A DNA stretch of 64,000 nucleotides from Saprospiraceae bacterium (GCA_028280415.1 JANQLV010000005.1:62001-126000), one strand, 5' to 3'. Positions 17,704 to 29,273 are shown, numbered from the stretch's first letter. The notes: generated from the sequence alone by a model not told the origin. Numbers and translations are program-made.

Positions 17704-20700
17704 ATGGTAATGGCACAGCTTAAACGAATTTTCGGAACACTGTGTGTTCTACTTTCCTTTATTTCTACACATGCTCAACTGGATGCAGATTTTTCCTTTA
17801 CAGATACAACTGGATGTGGAACCTTGCAGGTAGGATTTTGCGATATTTCTGCTGCTTCAAATACGATTGTATCCAGAGTCTGGGATTTGGGTGGCGCACC
17901 GGCAACGGATATTAATTGTCCAAACCGGATTTTTGCTACTCCCGGATCCTACACCGTTTGTTTGACGGTAACGGACGATCAGGGAAATACAGATACGGAA
18001 TGTAAAACGGATCTGATTAGAGTATTTCATCTTCCTGATCCCGATTTTGATGCTAATCCGGTAATTGATTGTGCTCCGGCAGAAGTGACATTTACGGATA
18101 TGTCTACTTCGGCAGATGGAACGATTAATGAATGGTTGTGGGGCCTGGGAGGCTCCTGTGGGACCATTACTCAAACCGCTCCGGCAACTCCGGCAGTAGT
18201 CTGTACTTATCCCGTACCGGATGATTATACAGTCAGCCTGACGGTTAAAGATGATAATGGTTGTGAAAATACGATTACCAAAAGTGATTATATCTCGGTA
18301 GCGGAAAAACCGGAAATTTCTATTGCAGCCAGTACTACTTTTGGTTGTGAGGAACCATTTACCGTTTCATTTTTAAATACCAGTAGTACTACAACAGGTA
18401 TAGATTTTCATTGGAATTTTGGCAATGGAGATACCTTAACGGCAGAAGATCCGGGCGACATTACTTTTAACTACGAAGGAAATTATACTATCACTGTACT
18501 TGCTACTGATCCTTTGACCGGTTGCGGGGATACCCTGATCCTGGAAGATTATATTACAATTGGATATCCAATAGATTTTTCGGCCTCTCAAATGGAAGGC
18601 TGTGTAGGTACTAGTGTGACCTTTACAGATAATTCTCCGAATGTAGCAGATGATGTTCTGTGGGATTTTGGAGATGGTAATACATCTACTGATCCAAACC
18701 CGACACATACTTATAATACGACGGGGTGTCATTATGTAAAATTAACAAGAATGGTTGGCGGTTGTGTCAATGAGCGTTTTATGGCTCAATGTATCAATAT
18801 CGTTGCTCCGCCAGCTTTTAATACCAATAACGATAATAATTCAGGCTGTTCATTACCACATGTTGTAAACTTTTCAAGCACTTCGACTAGTGCGGAAAGT
18901 TGGGAATGGGATTTTGGGGATGGTACAACGAGTACTGCCCAAAATCCTACCCATTCCTATATCAGCTATGGTGATTTTGATGTATATATAATGGGGGTAA
19001 ATGCACAGGGTTGTAGAGATACCGTTTTTGTAAATACGATTTCGGTACGTCCTGTTGAAGCCATACTGGATAATGATGATATCCAGGGATGTGCACCTTT
19101 GGAAATCACTCTGGGAGAAAACTCCAGTAGTGTAACGGCAATTACAGATTGGCGATGGGAATTGGTAACTACCTCTAATACCTTTATCTCTTTTTCAGAA
19201 AATCCAACATTTACAGTGATCGATACTGGGGTTTTTGATGTAAAACTTATTGTGGAAAATACACTCGGATGTAAGGATACCGCTGTTTTTGTCGGTGCAA
19301 TTGAAGTGGGGGATAATCCTACGCTCAATTTCTCGGCTACTCCTGTAGAATCCTGTGTAGAACAACCAATTACTTTTACTGATATGTCTGACAATACGGT
19401 AGACTACTGGTATTGGGATTTTGGAGATGGAAACGATGCGGAAGAACAAAACCCGGTACATTATTATCTGGATACCGGTTATTATGATGTCAACCTGATC
19501 GCTGCAAATAATGGATGTTTTACTTCTTTGACTTTTGATGATTACATCCATATCACGGCACCGGTTTCCAAGTACAGTATCATCAAGTTTTGCGATGATA
19601 ATTTGAAAAGAAAATTTAAAAATAACTCCGTGGGGGCAGATTCCATATTCTGGGATTTTGGAACGGGTATGTCAACCGATACATCGACACTGGAAAACCC
19701 AGAATTTATCTATCCTGCTCCCGGTACGTATACGGTAACTCAAACCGTATTTAATTCAACTACAGGTTGTACCCACTCCCGGTCGGAAGAAGTAATTGTT
19801 ACGGATCCAATTGCCAGTTTTACGCCATCCGTGACTACGGGATGTGCGCCACTGACATTGACATTAAACGATAATTCACAGGATGCTTTGGTATATACCT
19901 GGAGCAGTACAACCGGGAGTATTTCCGATCCGAATACTGAAAATCCGAGTATAACCTTTACAGATCCCGGGGCTTATAATGATGTACGTTTGATTATCAA
20001 GGATATCAACAATTGTAGAGATACTTTTGATATGGCGGAAACGATTCTTGTCAATACTATTGATGCGGATATTGCTGCTAATCCAGTTGCGGGTTGTGAT
20101 CCGCTTACGGTTAGTTTTGCTGATAATTCTAATAATCTATTTAATAACAATAATTCATGGTTATGGAATTTTGGAGATGATTCCGGAACTTCTGTATTTG
20201 CTGACCCCAGTTATACTTATAATGGTGCCGGGGAATATACCGTTACACTTACTGTCTCGGATAGCTGGGGATGTACGGGGGAAGCAGTGATTGCTACGCC
20301 CATCAATGTAAGTGCGCCGATTGCATTTTTTGAAGCTGCTGAACAGGCGGGATGTCCGGGGAGTGCGATTGCTTTCAATAATATTTCTGATGGAAATGAC
20401 CTGAGTTTTCTTTGGGATTTTGGTGACAGTAATACCTCTACCGATGAATTTCCGGAACATGCCTACACCAGTGCAGGGACTTATACGGTATGTTTGACCA
20501 TTACCGATTCTAATAATTGCGATAATACTTTGTGCCTTGATGATTATATTACGGTCTCGGAACCAGTAGCTAATTTTACTCAGGACAATAATTTTGCTTC
20601 TTGTCCACCTTTGACGGTTAATTTCGAAAATCTGTCTACCGGAGCTGTAAGTTACCTTTGGGATTTTGGTGATAATAGTGGGGTATCGACTTTAGAAAAC

Positions 20701-23304
20701 CCTTCACATGTATATTCTATTCCAGGCTCCTATGAGGTTACGCTTGTTGCGACTAATGCAGCGGGATGTAGCGATACCATTGTTTTTGATGATCTGGTAA
20801 TTTTAGATGGGCCAGAGGGTAATTATACCATGACAATTGATTCGGGCTGTGCGCCATTGACGGTAACATTGATTGGAGAATCGGTTGCGGATTATGTTTA
20901 TACCTGGGATTCAGGCAATGGGATTGTACAGACGAGTTTTGGTTCTGTTTCCAATGATACTATAGTATTTGTTTACCCCAATCCGGGAATATATTCTCCC
21001 TCTTTAAGCCTCGAAAATGCAAGTGGATGTTTTCGAACATTACCTTCGATTGGCAATATTCATGTTTCTGAAATTGATCCCAATTTCGGAGCATCGGAAA
21101 CCCTGCTTTGTGGTGAAAACCAGGAGATTACTTTCTTTAACTTTAGTAGTTCTCCTGATCCGATTACAGATGTACAGTGGTTTTTTGAATCCGGCAATCC
21201 GGCAACCAGTAATCTGATTGAAGCACAAACCAGTTTCCCCGGAGAAGGTACTTATGATGTGACCATGATCGTGGACAATGATATTTGTAAAGATACTTTG
21301 ACCCGGGAAGATTACATTAATATTGGTGTGGAGCCTGTAGCAGGTTTTAGTATGGATGTTGTCTCGGGATGCGAACCATTAGAAGTATCGTTTACTGATT
21401 TATCTTCTATCCCTTCCGGGGCGATTGATTCCTGGCACTGGGATTTCGGAGATGGTACAACAGACATCGGTCAAAACCCTAGCCATATCTTTACCGGCGG
21501 GGGAAGTGTCCCGGTTACCCTGGAAGTTACTTCAACAGAAGGCTGTACCAATACTTTCGTACAAATTGTCGATGTATATGCTGCTAATCAACTTACAATT
21601 GATCCTGTTCAGGCAATTTGTATTGGAGAAAGTGTACCCTTAAATGTTCAGGTGCTTGGTGATATTACTGGTAGCACTTTCGGATGGTCTCCGGCTACCG
21701 GGCTAAGTTGTACGGATTGTTTAAATCCGGTGGCGAATCCTGTTGATACCACGACTTATACCTTTACCATGACTAATGCCCTTGGATGTACATCATTCAT
21801 TGACATTACAGTTGATGTTAAACCATCTACCTTGCCAACGATTGAATTAACTGCTGACACGAGTATATGCTTAAACACCGATTTACAGTTAAGTGCAGAT
21901 GCAGGTACAGGAATATTCACCTATGAGTGGGAGAGCTCCAATCCGGGATTGAATTGTACAGACTGTGCTGATCCGATAGCTACGCCCAATCAGGCAACAA
22001 CATATACAGTTACGGTGACCAACGAATTTGGCTGTAACAGCTCGGAGTCCGTTACGATTGGAGTGATTGATGATACTCAAGCCTTTATGGGGGCTGATCG
22101 AATTATCTGCGAAGGTGCTTCCGTCGAATTGGATGCTTCCTTTGGGACCAATCCGGTTTGGATAACTACAACGGGGCTGGACTGTACTAATTGCCCCAAT
22201 CCAATTGCATCACCGTCTGTTCCAACAAATTATATTGTACAAGTTACTACAGAAAATGGATGCGTAATTACGGATTCAATTTATGTTGATTTGTTTTCTC
22301 CTCAAAACTTTGATGCCGGACAAGATCAAACAGTTTGTGATGGAGAATCTATTATGCTGAGCGGTTATGGTTCAGGAGTGGTTAGCTGGAGTCCGGCAGA
22401 AGATTTCGATGATCCCAATATTATTAATCCTTTTGTTACACCTGATGCAACGACCACCTATTACATGACATTGATTAATGGAGATTGTGTGGTGACGGAT
22501 TCATTAGTTGTAGCAATAACAGATAATACAGATATCGAGATCAATGAAGATTACACCATTTGTTCAGGAGCATCGGTACAATTGGAAGTGAGCGGAAACG
22601 CAGACCAATTTGAATGGATAGGGAATAACTCAACCTTATCCTCTCAAAGTATAAGTAATCCGATTGCGAACCCTGAAGAAACTACAGAATATACGGTGAT
22701 TGCAGCACAGGGAACTTGTCTGCCAGATACCGAAACAGTGGTTGTCAACGTAATTCCTTCTCCGATTATTAACCTGGTGGAAAATGCCAGCTTCTTTCCC
22801 GGACAATCGATTCAGGTGAATGCTGAAGTTCAGGAAGATGGAACATATGGTTATCAGTGGTCGCCCAGTACCAATGTGAGTTGTGCTACCTGTAGCGATC
22901 CTTTCATCAGCCCTGTTGAAGGAATAAACACCTTTTATGTACAAATTACCGATTTTGCAACAGGATGTATAACGGTTGATAGTGTTTATTTCGAAGCAAT
23001 GGATAGTTGTCCGCCTGAACTTATTGGAGTACCGAATGCATTTACACCGAACGCAGATGGCAATAACGATCGCTTAGAAGTATTTCTGGCCAGAAATATG
23101 TCTCAGGAAGGAATCGTATCTTTCCGAATTTTTGACCGTTGGGGTGCCCAGATGTTTGAATCCAATGATGCGAATATTGGATGGGATGGTACTTTTAAAG
23201 GCAGACCGGTTGATGTAGGGGTGTATTTATATTATATAGAATATGTTTGTCCGCTTGATGGAAGTATTCAGATTAAAAGAGGAAATGTTACGCTTATTAG
23301 ATAG
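17704..23304 (+). CDS. Giant PKD-repeat surface protein A, T9SS type B sorting domain
   Basis: This 1866-residue exported protein has a signal peptide up to STHAQ (an alternative ATG at 17710 gives a tidier start). Fifteen PKD-like modules follow (about 25-1280), most with a WDFGDG-type core and a YTVxLTV strand. Then come six Ig-like modules (about 1290-1760). Numbers 1, 2, 3 and 6 carry a Cys pair as in LSCTDCLNPVANP; numbers 4 and 5 lack it. The C-terminal domain (about 1769-1866) reads CPPELIGVPNAFTPNADGNN, FRIFDRWG, GWDGTFKGR and GVYLYYIE. This is the gliding-motility-associated CHU_C type B sorting domain, which needs a PorP/SprF partner; one is encoded 2.3 kb upstream. A long fibrous adhesin is the likely role. 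It is the most divergent of the three copies and has its own terminator. Confidence 0.9.
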   Translation: MVMAQLKRIFGTLCVLLSFISTHAQLDADFSFTDTTGCGTLQVGFCDISAASNTIVSRVWDLGGAPATDINCPNRIFATPGSYTVCLTVTDDQGNTDTECKTDLIRVFHLPDPDFDANPVIDCAPAEVTFTDMSTSADGTINEWLWGLGGSCGTITQTAPATPAVVCTYPVPDDYTVSLTVKDDNGCENTITKSDYISVAEKPEISIAASTTFGCEEPFTVSFLNTSSTTTGIDFHWNFGNGDTLTAEDPGDITFNYEGNYTITVLATDPLTGCGDTLILEDYITIGYPIDFSASQMEGCVGTSVTFTDNSPNVADDVLWDFGDGNTSTDPNPTHTYNTTGCHYVKLTRMVGGCVNERFMAQCINIVAPPAFNTNNDNNSGCSLPHVVNFSSTSTSAESWEWDFGDGTTSTAQNPTHSYISYGDFDVYIMGVNAQGCRDTVFVNTISVRPVEAILDNDDIQGCAPLEITLGENSSSVTAITDWRWELVTTSNTFISFSENPTFTVIDTGVFDVKLIVENTLGCKDTAVFVGAIEVGDNPTLNFSATPVESCVEQPITFTDMSDNTVDYWYWDFGDGNDAEEQNPVHYYLDTGYYDVNLIAANNGCFTSLTFDDYIHITAPVSKYSIIKFCDDNLKRKFKNNSVGADSIFWDFGTGMSTDTSTLENPEFIYPAPGTYTVTQTVFNSTTGCTHSRSEEVIVTDPIASFTPSVTTGCAPLTLTLNDNSQDALVYTWSSTTGSISDPNTENPSITFTDPGAYNDVRLIIKDINNCRDTFDMAETILVNTIDADIAANPVAGCDPLTVSFADNSNNLFNNNNSWLWNFGDDSGTSVFADPSYTYNGAGEYTVTLTVSDSWGCTGEAVIATPINVSAPIAFFEAAEQAGCPGSAIAFNNISDGNDLSFLWDFGDSNTSTDEFPEHAYTSAGTYTVCLTITDSNNCDNTLCLDDYITVSEPVANFTQDNNFASCPPLTVNFENLSTGAVSYLWDFGDNSGVSTLENPSHVYSIPGSYEVTLVATNAAGCSDTIVFDDLVILDGPEGNYTMTIDSGCAPLTVTLIGESVADYVYTWDSGNGIVQTSFGSVSNDTIVFVYPNPGIYSPSLSLENASGCFRTLPSIGNIHVSEIDPNFGASETLLCGENQEITFFNFSSSPDPITDVQWFFESGNPATSNLIEAQTSFPGEGTYDVTMIVDNDICKDTLTREDYINIGVEPVAGFSMDVVSGCEPLEVSFTDLSSIPSGAIDSWHWDFGDGTTDIGQNPSHIFTGGGSVPVTLEVTSTEGCTNTFVQIVDVYAANQLTIDPVQAICIGESVPLNVQVLGDITGSTFGWSPATGLSCTDCLNPVANPVDTTTYTFTMTNALGCTSFIDITVDVKPSTLPTIELTADTSICLNTDLQLSADAGTGIFTYEWESSNPGLNCTDCADPIATPNQATTYTVTVTNEFGCNSSESVTIGVIDDTQAFMGADRIICEGASVELDASFGTNPVWITTTGLDCTNCPNPIASPSVPTNYIVQVTTENGCVITDSIYVDLFSPQNFDAGQDQTVCDGESIMLSGYGSGVVSWSPAEDFDDPNIINPFVTPDATTTYYMTLINGDCVVTDSLVVAITDNTDIEINEDYTICSGASVQLEVSGNADQFEWIGNNSTLSSQSISNPIANPEETTEYTVIAAQGTCLPDTETVVVNVIPSPIINLVENASFFPGQSIQVNAEVQEDGTYGYQWSPSTNVSCATCSDPFISPVEGINTFYVQITDFATGCITVDSVYFEAMDSCPPELIGVPNAFTPNADGNNDRLEVFLARNMSQEGIVSFRIFDRWGAQMFESNDANIGWDGTFKGRPVDVGVYLYYIEYVCPLDGSIQIKRGNVTLIR

Positions 23305-23606
23305 AATTAAACCCATATATCAAGATATAAAAATGAAGGCTCGATCATTTGTGATCGGGCTTTTGTTATTACAAAAGCATATTATAAACAGGTAAAATCG
23401 AAATCAATTGTTCAGGTTTTGTGACATAGTAAAAAAGTATTTATTTTATAAAGGTGAATTATTTAAACAACTGATGTTTAGTGTGTTATGCTTACTTTAT
23501 AGCTTTTGAAGCTTCTAAATTAACTCAAAATTACATATGACTTGTGGTATCAAATTTGGCTTAGCAAGGTTGAATTTTAAAAATTCCAATTTAGAAGAAG
23601 CATATT
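23305..23606. other. Spacer between giant genes A and B
   Basis: This 302-base AT-rich spacer holds the terminator of copy A (23339-23364) and then the leader of copy B. I see no promoter pair I would defend and no small gene. Confidence 0.4.
23339..23364 (+). terminator. Rho-independent terminator of giant gene A
   Basis: A 9-bp stem (23339-23347 with 23352-23360) has one G-U pair and a 4-nt loop and is followed by TTTTGTTATT. It lies 35 bases past the stop. Confidence 0.85.
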
Positions 23607-26600
23607 ATGAGAAGAACAAGTCGTCTTTTAGCATGTACTATTGTACTCGCTTTATCATTCAACTTTTCATTTAGTCAGGTTACAGCAAATTTTACGGCAA
23701 GTGCTACGGAGGGCTGCGGTTCTCTACAGGTATCATTCACCGATCAATCTTTCTCAACAGCCGGGAGCATTACTTCCTGGTCCTGGGATTTAGGGGCACC
23801 GGTAACTTCCAGTATTCAAAATCCGGGAAGAATATACGGGGTGCCGGGAAATTATACGATTTGCCTTACGGTCACTGACTCAGAAGGTAATTCTGATACG
23901 GAATGTAAAAATGACTATATAAAAGTATACGAATTACCTGCACCGGATTTTGTTGCTGATCCACCTGTTGGTTGCAGTCCTTTAACGGTCAATTTCATTG
24001 ATCAGTCAACCTCTGCTAACGGATCAATTGAGGAATGGATCTGGGGTATTGGTGGAACGACCGGTGTAGTTGTTGATGACGGTTCTCTGCCGGCAATTAC
24101 CTCAACTTACACTAATCCTGATGAGTATACCATTAGTCTCACCGTTACGGATGATAAAGGTTGTATCAATACGATTACCAAAAATAATTATGTTATCGTT
24201 TCCGATGATCCGGTAGTAGATGTTTCTGCTCCGGTAACCTTCTCTTGTACCAATCCATTTATTGTAAATTTCACAAACAATGGGAATACAACAGATATGG
24301 ATTTCCAGTGGGATTTTGGAAATGGCACTTTTTTCAATGGACCACATCCACCGGCAGTAGTTTATGATGGCTTTGGTTCCTATACGATTACGGTCATAGG
24401 TACAAATACAATTACTGGTTGTTCAGATACACAGGTACTCACTGATTATATACAGGTAGGATATCCGATAGAATTTTCAGCTTCTTCAACTTTTGTTTGT
24501 GATGCTGAATCGGTCTCTTTTATGGATAATTCTCCTGATCCTGCGCAAAGTGTTTTATGGGAATTTGGTGATGGAAATACTTCCACAGCAGCAAACCCTA
24601 CGCATGTATATCCCGGTATAGGATGTTATACGGTAACATTAACCAGAACGGTGAATGGTTGTACGGCCTTTGATACACTGGATTGTGTTGAGATCGTTGC
24701 ATTACCTACCGTTTCCTACTCCAATGATAATTCGATTGGTTGTACTACACCACACACAGTACAGTTTACATCTAATTCTGCTTCTGCGGTTCAGTGGTTA
24801 TGGAATTTTGGCGACGGTACAACCAGTGAAGAAGCTAACCCTGTACATATTTATGAAAACTATGGGAATTTTCCGGTAGAATTAAGAGTGTGGAATATAG
24901 AAGGATGTAGACAAATAATAAATACCGAGAGTATTTTGGTACAAGCCATAGAGGCGGTAATTCCTCAGGATACAACAAAAGGTTGTTCACCTCTGGATGT
25001 TACATTAACTAATACATCAACTTCTCCAACTCCAATAACTAGTTATGAATGGACATTGACAAATAATAGCTCTTCACCACCAGTAATTGAATCTTCAACT
25101 TCTCCCAGCCCGGATTTTGTTTTGGTTGATACCGGTTTTTATCAGATTCAACTGATTGTAACCAATGATATTGGATGTAGAGATACTTTAGTAGAAGATG
25201 ATTTGATTGCTGTAGGTATACCTCCGGAAATGGCGTTTACTGCTGATCCGCTTGTAAGTTGTGTGGAGACTCCTATATCTTTTGTAGCACAAACCTCAGA
25301 TAATGCAAATAATTGGGTTTGGGATTTTGGGGATGGAGGTTTAGGCTATGGTGCAATTCCGGAACACGAATATTTAGATACCGGGTATTTTGATGTGACA
25401 CTTCTCGCTTCACACCATGAATGTGAAAATGAACTGACTATTGACAGTTTTATCCAGATAACACCTCCGATTGCCAGATTTGATATTAGCTCGGATTGTA
25501 CTACGCCTTTCCTTCGGGAAATGATTGATCAATCAGTAGGAGCGGATTCGGTTTTTTGGGATTTTGGAGTTGCAGGGATCGAAACCGATACTTCTTCTGA
25601 ACGCAATCCAAGTTTTACCTACCCATTCACTGGTGATTTTAATATTACCATGACTGTATTTAATTTTGAAACGGGATGCTCGGATGATGTTTCTCAATTT
25701 ATAATGGTACGAGATATTAATGCTGATTTTGGTATCAATTCAGCTTTGGAGGGATGTGAACCGTTTGAAATTTCCATTGACGATAATAGTCAGGATGCAG
25801 ATATTTATAACTGGGCAGCTAATGGTGCGATAATTTTGGATCCGACAGTTCCGATTCCTTCGATTACTTATCTCGATCCGGGAAAGTTTACTGATGTCGA
25901 ATTGATAGTGACAGATGTTAATGGTTGTCAGGATACAGTAGCATTTCAAGACACCATTACCGTTAATGAAGTGTTTGCAGATTTTACGATTGCACCAACA
26001 GATGGATGTCAACCTTTAACGGTCTCATTCACAGATAACTCTTCCAGTGTTTTCGGAACGGTAACAGAATGGATATGGCATTTTGACGAAGGGGCGCCGG
26101 TCTCTAATGAACAAAACCCAAATGTAGTATTCGAAGAAATTGGTTCTTATCGCATTGTTTTAACAGCCATTGATGACTGGGGCTGTGAAGATGTTGCTAT
26201 TATTGATGACGGAGTCCAGGTGACTTTTCCATTAGTATCTTTTAACTCGGATACTTTATCCTGTACTTCAAGGCAAATAAGTTTTAATAATACTTCAGTT
26301 GGAGAAGCCATGAGTTACCTATGGGATTTTGGAGACGGCCAGACTTCAACGGCGAATAATCCTACACATCTTTACACTAACGAGGGAGTTTATACAGTCT
26401 GTTTAACGGCAACGGATGTAAACGGATGTGATAGTACACTTTGTAAAAGTGATTATATTGTCATTGCCGATCCGGTAGCAGCCTTTACCAGTGATACAAC
26501 CTATACTACTTGTCCTCCTTTAATTGTAAATTTTGAAAATCAATCTCTTCACGCTGACCAGTACACCTGGGATTTTGGAAATGCCAGTGGAACTTCGAAT

Positions 26601-29207
26601 TTGGAAAACCCACCGCATATATACACTGAGCCAGGAGTGTTCGATGTTTCCCTGATTGCCTCCTTTGGTGGATTCTGTGCAGATACATTAGTGCTGGATG
26701 ACTATATTCAGGTGGAAGGACCAGTAGGTAGCTTTTCTTTTGATATTGATAGTGCCTGTATACCGGCAACTATAACTTTTTACGGAGAATCAATTGATTA
26801 TTACAACTATATCTGGGATTTTGGAAATGGAGATTTGGATACGACTTTAAATGTAATTAATGATACGATCCAGTATGAATACGATCTGGTTGGAAAATTC
26901 ATTCCTAAACTTATTCTGGAAGATTTTAACTTATGTAGAAGGGCTTTTGAGTCGCCTGATACTATTCAATTAGAAGAATTAAATCTCAATTTTGTAGTTA
27001 GTGATCCTATACTTTGTACAGGAGAAGATAATACAACATTTCTGAATACCAGTAGTTCCAGTTTGCCGATTACCAGTGTGGAATGGATTGTAGAAGGTGG
27101 AAACCCTAGTACTTCTTCTTTCTTTGAACCAACGGTAACTTATGACTCTGCGGGTGTTTTTGATGTAATACTAATTTCTACCAATGGTTTCTGTACCGAT
27201 ACCCTGATCCGTCCTGAAGCAGTCAAGGTAGGGGAAACTCCGGTCGCTGCATTCTCGATGAGTGATACGCTCGGATGTCCGCCTTTCCCTGTGACGTTTA
27301 CCGATCTTTCTACAGTCGGCACGGGCTTTATCAGTGGATGGACATGGGACTATGGTGATGGTGATAGTAGTTTTGTACAAAATCCGACCCATGTTTTTGA
27401 TCAGGGAGATCAATCGACGGTTACTTTAACAGTCAGTACGGATATTGGATGTATAGATGAAATAAGTAATGTGGTTGAGCTATTTCCAATGCCGGTCGTG
27501 GAAGCTCCGGAACCCTACAATATTTGTATTGGAAATGTAGCTACTTTGGCAGTAAATATCTTATCTGATCCAACTGATTTAACCTATTATTGGATTGATG
27601 ATCCGACTTTGAGTTGCACTACTTGCCTGAACCCGGATGCTACTCCGGCGGATACAACAACTTATTATTTTGTTGTTAATAACCCGATAGGTTGTTCTGA
27701 CACCACTGAAGTTTTGGTAGAAGTAAGACCTTTCCCGGCACCTGTAGTTACTATTACCAATGATACGACCATCTGTGCAAATTCAGTGATTCAGATTGTC
27801 GCAGATGGAGGGAACAATATTTATGAATATCAATGGGACACTTCAAGTCCCGGGTTGACCTGCTACGAAAATTGCTTTAATCCTATTGCGACACCAGAAG
27901 TTTCTACCACATATATTGTCACAGTAACTAATGAGTTTGGTTGTGAAACTATCGAAGATGTATTTATTGAGGTAATAGATGAATCGCAACCATTTGCCGG
28001 ACCAGATCGAACGATATGTGAAGGCAACAGCACTCAATTGGATATTCAGTTTGGAAACGATCATACCTGGTTGGTTACTGAAGGTCTGAACTGTACGTAT
28101 TGCCCGGATCCCATCGCGAACCCTGAGACCACTACCACTTATGTGGTGACCGCTATTACAGACATCGGATGCGAAGTGAGGGATACCATTACGATTAATG
28201 TAATGAGTGAAGAAAGTATAGATGCCGGTATGGATAATGTAATTTGCCGTGGAGAGCAAATTGAGCTGGACGGGCTGGGGAGTGGACAAATTTCCTGGAC
28301 GCCTGCAGCATCACTTAGCGACCCAAATGTAATTAATCCAATTGCATCTCCTACATCTACAACTACCTACCGGCTATCCATAACAAATGATGAATGTATG
28401 ATGACCGATTCCGTTACTATTGAAGTAGTGGATAGGGCTGAGGTCTACGGGGATGATGCAACGATATGTTTGGGTGAATCGGTAGAATTGAATGCCTATG
28501 GTTCTGCACAGGAATTCAGCTGGACGCCTGCCTTATCCCTTAATAATTCTGAAATCGCTAATCCGATTGCCACTCCAACAGAAACAACGACTTATGTAGT
28601 TACAGGCTCTTTGGGGACTTGTCAGGATGCAACAGCAGAAATAACGGTGACGGTAGTTCCTGGTCCTCCTACTAACTTAACCCGGGTTTATGACTTCTTC
28701 CCCGGGCAAACTGTGGAAGTAGAAGTAACAACTGACGGTATGGCCGCTTATTCTTACGAGTGGAGTCCGGTCGAATTATTGAGCTGTGTTTCCTGTAATA
28801 ATCCACAAATTACTCCGGATTCTACTACGATGCTGACGGTGACGGTAACCGATCCGGTAACTAATTGCTGGACCATAGATACTACTTTACTCCGGCGACA
28901 AAACAATTGTCCACCTGATCTGATTGGCGTTCCGAATATTTTTACCCCCAATAATGACGGAATAAATGATGTATTGGATTTACATCTTTCTCCGGCAATT
29001 CAGGCAACGGGTATCGAAGTCTTTAGAATATATGATAGATGGGGCGCCCAGATTTTTGAAGGACGTAATGCAAATGATGTGTGGGATGGAACTTTTAAAG
29101 GCAAAGCCTTGCCGAGTGGAGTTTATGTTTATTACATTGAAGCTCCCTGTCCGGTAGGAGAGGGTAAGATCATGAAAAAAGGAGATATAACGCTATTGCG
29201 AAAATAA
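23607..29207 (+). CDS. Giant PKD-repeat surface protein B, T9SS type B sorting domain
   Basis: This protein has 1866 residues, exactly the length of copy A, with the same plan: signal peptide (MRRTSRLLACTIVLALSFNFSFSQ), fifteen PKD-like modules, six Ig-like modules and a CHU_C sorting domain (CPPDLIGVPNIFTPNNDG, FRIYDRWGAQIFEG, WDGTFKGK). The odd modules sit at the same places as in A and C. For example, module 8 has WDFG followed by a TDTSS loop, module 14 has GGNPSTS in place of the usual FGDG, and Ig-like modules 4 and 5 lack the Cys pair. Sequence wording is closer to C than to A, as in CGSLQVSFxDQS after the signal peptide and in PKD 13. It probably encodes an alternative or additional surface fibre exported by the same PorP/SprF partner. 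Confidence 0.9.
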   Translation: MRRTSRLLACTIVLALSFNFSFSQVTANFTASATEGCGSLQVSFTDQSFSTAGSITSWSWDLGAPVTSSIQNPGRIYGVPGNYTICLTVTDSEGNSDTECKNDYIKVYELPAPDFVADPPVGCSPLTVNFIDQSTSANGSIEEWIWGIGGTTGVVVDDGSLPAITSTYTNPDEYTISLTVTDDKGCINTITKNNYVIVSDDPVVDVSAPVTFSCTNPFIVNFTNNGNTTDMDFQWDFGNGTFFNGPHPPAVVYDGFGSYTITVIGTNTITGCSDTQVLTDYIQVGYPIEFSASSTFVCDAESVSFMDNSPDPAQSVLWEFGDGNTSTAANPTHVYPGIGCYTVTLTRTVNGCTAFDTLDCVEIVALPTVSYSNDNSIGCTTPHTVQFTSNSASAVQWLWNFGDGTTSEEANPVHIYENYGNFPVELRVWNIEGCRQIINTESILVQAIEAVIPQDTTKGCSPLDVTLTNTSTSPTPITSYEWTLTNNSSSPPVIESSTSPSPDFVLVDTGFYQIQLIVTNDIGCRDTLVEDDLIAVGIPPEMAFTADPLVSCVETPISFVAQTSDNANNWVWDFGDGGLGYGAIPEHEYLDTGYFDVTLLASHHECENELTIDSFIQITPPIARFDISSDCTTPFLREMIDQSVGADSVFWDFGVAGIETDTSSERNPSFTYPFTGDFNITMTVFNFETGCSDDVSQFIMVRDINADFGINSALEGCEPFEISIDDNSQDADIYNWAANGAIILDPTVPIPSITYLDPGKFTDVELIVTDVNGCQDTVAFQDTITVNEVFADFTIAPTDGCQPLTVSFTDNSSSVFGTVTEWIWHFDEGAPVSNEQNPNVVFEEIGSYRIVLTAIDDWGCEDVAIIDDGVQVTFPLVSFNSDTLSCTSRQISFNNTSVGEAMSYLWDFGDGQTSTANNPTHLYTNEGVYTVCLTATDVNGCDSTLCKSDYIVIADPVAAFTSDTTYTTCPPLIVNFENQSLHADQYTWDFGNASGTSNLENPPHIYTEPGVFDVSLIASFGGFCADTLVLDDYIQVEGPVGSFSFDIDSACIPATITFYGESIDYYNYIWDFGNGDLDTTLNVINDTIQYEYDLVGKFIPKLILEDFNLCRRAFESPDTIQLEELNLNFVVSDPILCTGEDNTTFLNTSSSSLPITSVEWIVEGGNPSTSSFFEPTVTYDSAGVFDVILISTNGFCTDTLIRPEAVKVGETPVAAFSMSDTLGCPPFPVTFTDLSTVGTGFISGWTWDYGDGDSSFVQNPTHVFDQGDQSTVTLTVSTDIGCIDEISNVVELFPMPVVEAPEPYNICIGNVATLAVNILSDPTDLTYYWIDDPTLSCTTCLNPDATPADTTTYYFVVNNPIGCSDTTEVLVEVRPFPAPVVTITNDTTICANSVIQIVADGGNNIYEYQWDTSSPGLTCYENCFNPIATPEVSTTYIVTVTNEFGCETIEDVFIEVIDESQPFAGPDRTICEGNSTQLDIQFGNDHTWLVTEGLNCTYCPDPIANPETTTTYVVTAITDIGCEVRDTITINVMSEESIDAGMDNVICRGEQIELDGLGSGQISWTPAASLSDPNVINPIASPTSTTTYRLSITNDECMMTDSVTIEVVDRAEVYGDDATICLGESVELNAYGSAQEFSWTPALSLNNSEIANPIATPTETTTYVVTGSLGTCQDATAEITVTVVPGPPTNLTRVYDFFPGQTVEVEVTTDGMAAYSYEWSPVELLSCVSCNNPQITPDSTTMLTVTVTDPVTNCWTIDTTLLRRQNNCPPDLIGVPNIFTPNNDGINDVLDLHLSPAIQATGIEVFRIYDRWGAQIFEGRNANDVWDGTFKGKALPSGVYVYYIEAPCPVGEGKIMKKGDITLLRK

Positions 29208-29237
29208 AAGAACTTTTAGTATGCTTCTTTAGTTGTT

Positions 29238-29273
29238 GAGCCTTTGAGGATTCCTCAGGGGCTCTCTTTTTTT
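29238..29273 (+). terminator. Rho-independent terminator of giant gene B
   Basis: A 12-bp stem with two G-U pairs (29238-29249 with 29253-29264) has a 3-nt loop and is followed by TCTTTTTTT. It lies 30 bases past the stop. Confidence 0.9.

Noticed and set aside
27843-28289. Long antisense open frames opposite the giant PKD genes (also near 18966-19394 and 19195-19551)
   Set aside because: They are by-products of the repetitive, biased codon pattern on the coding strand, and no family or start context supports them.
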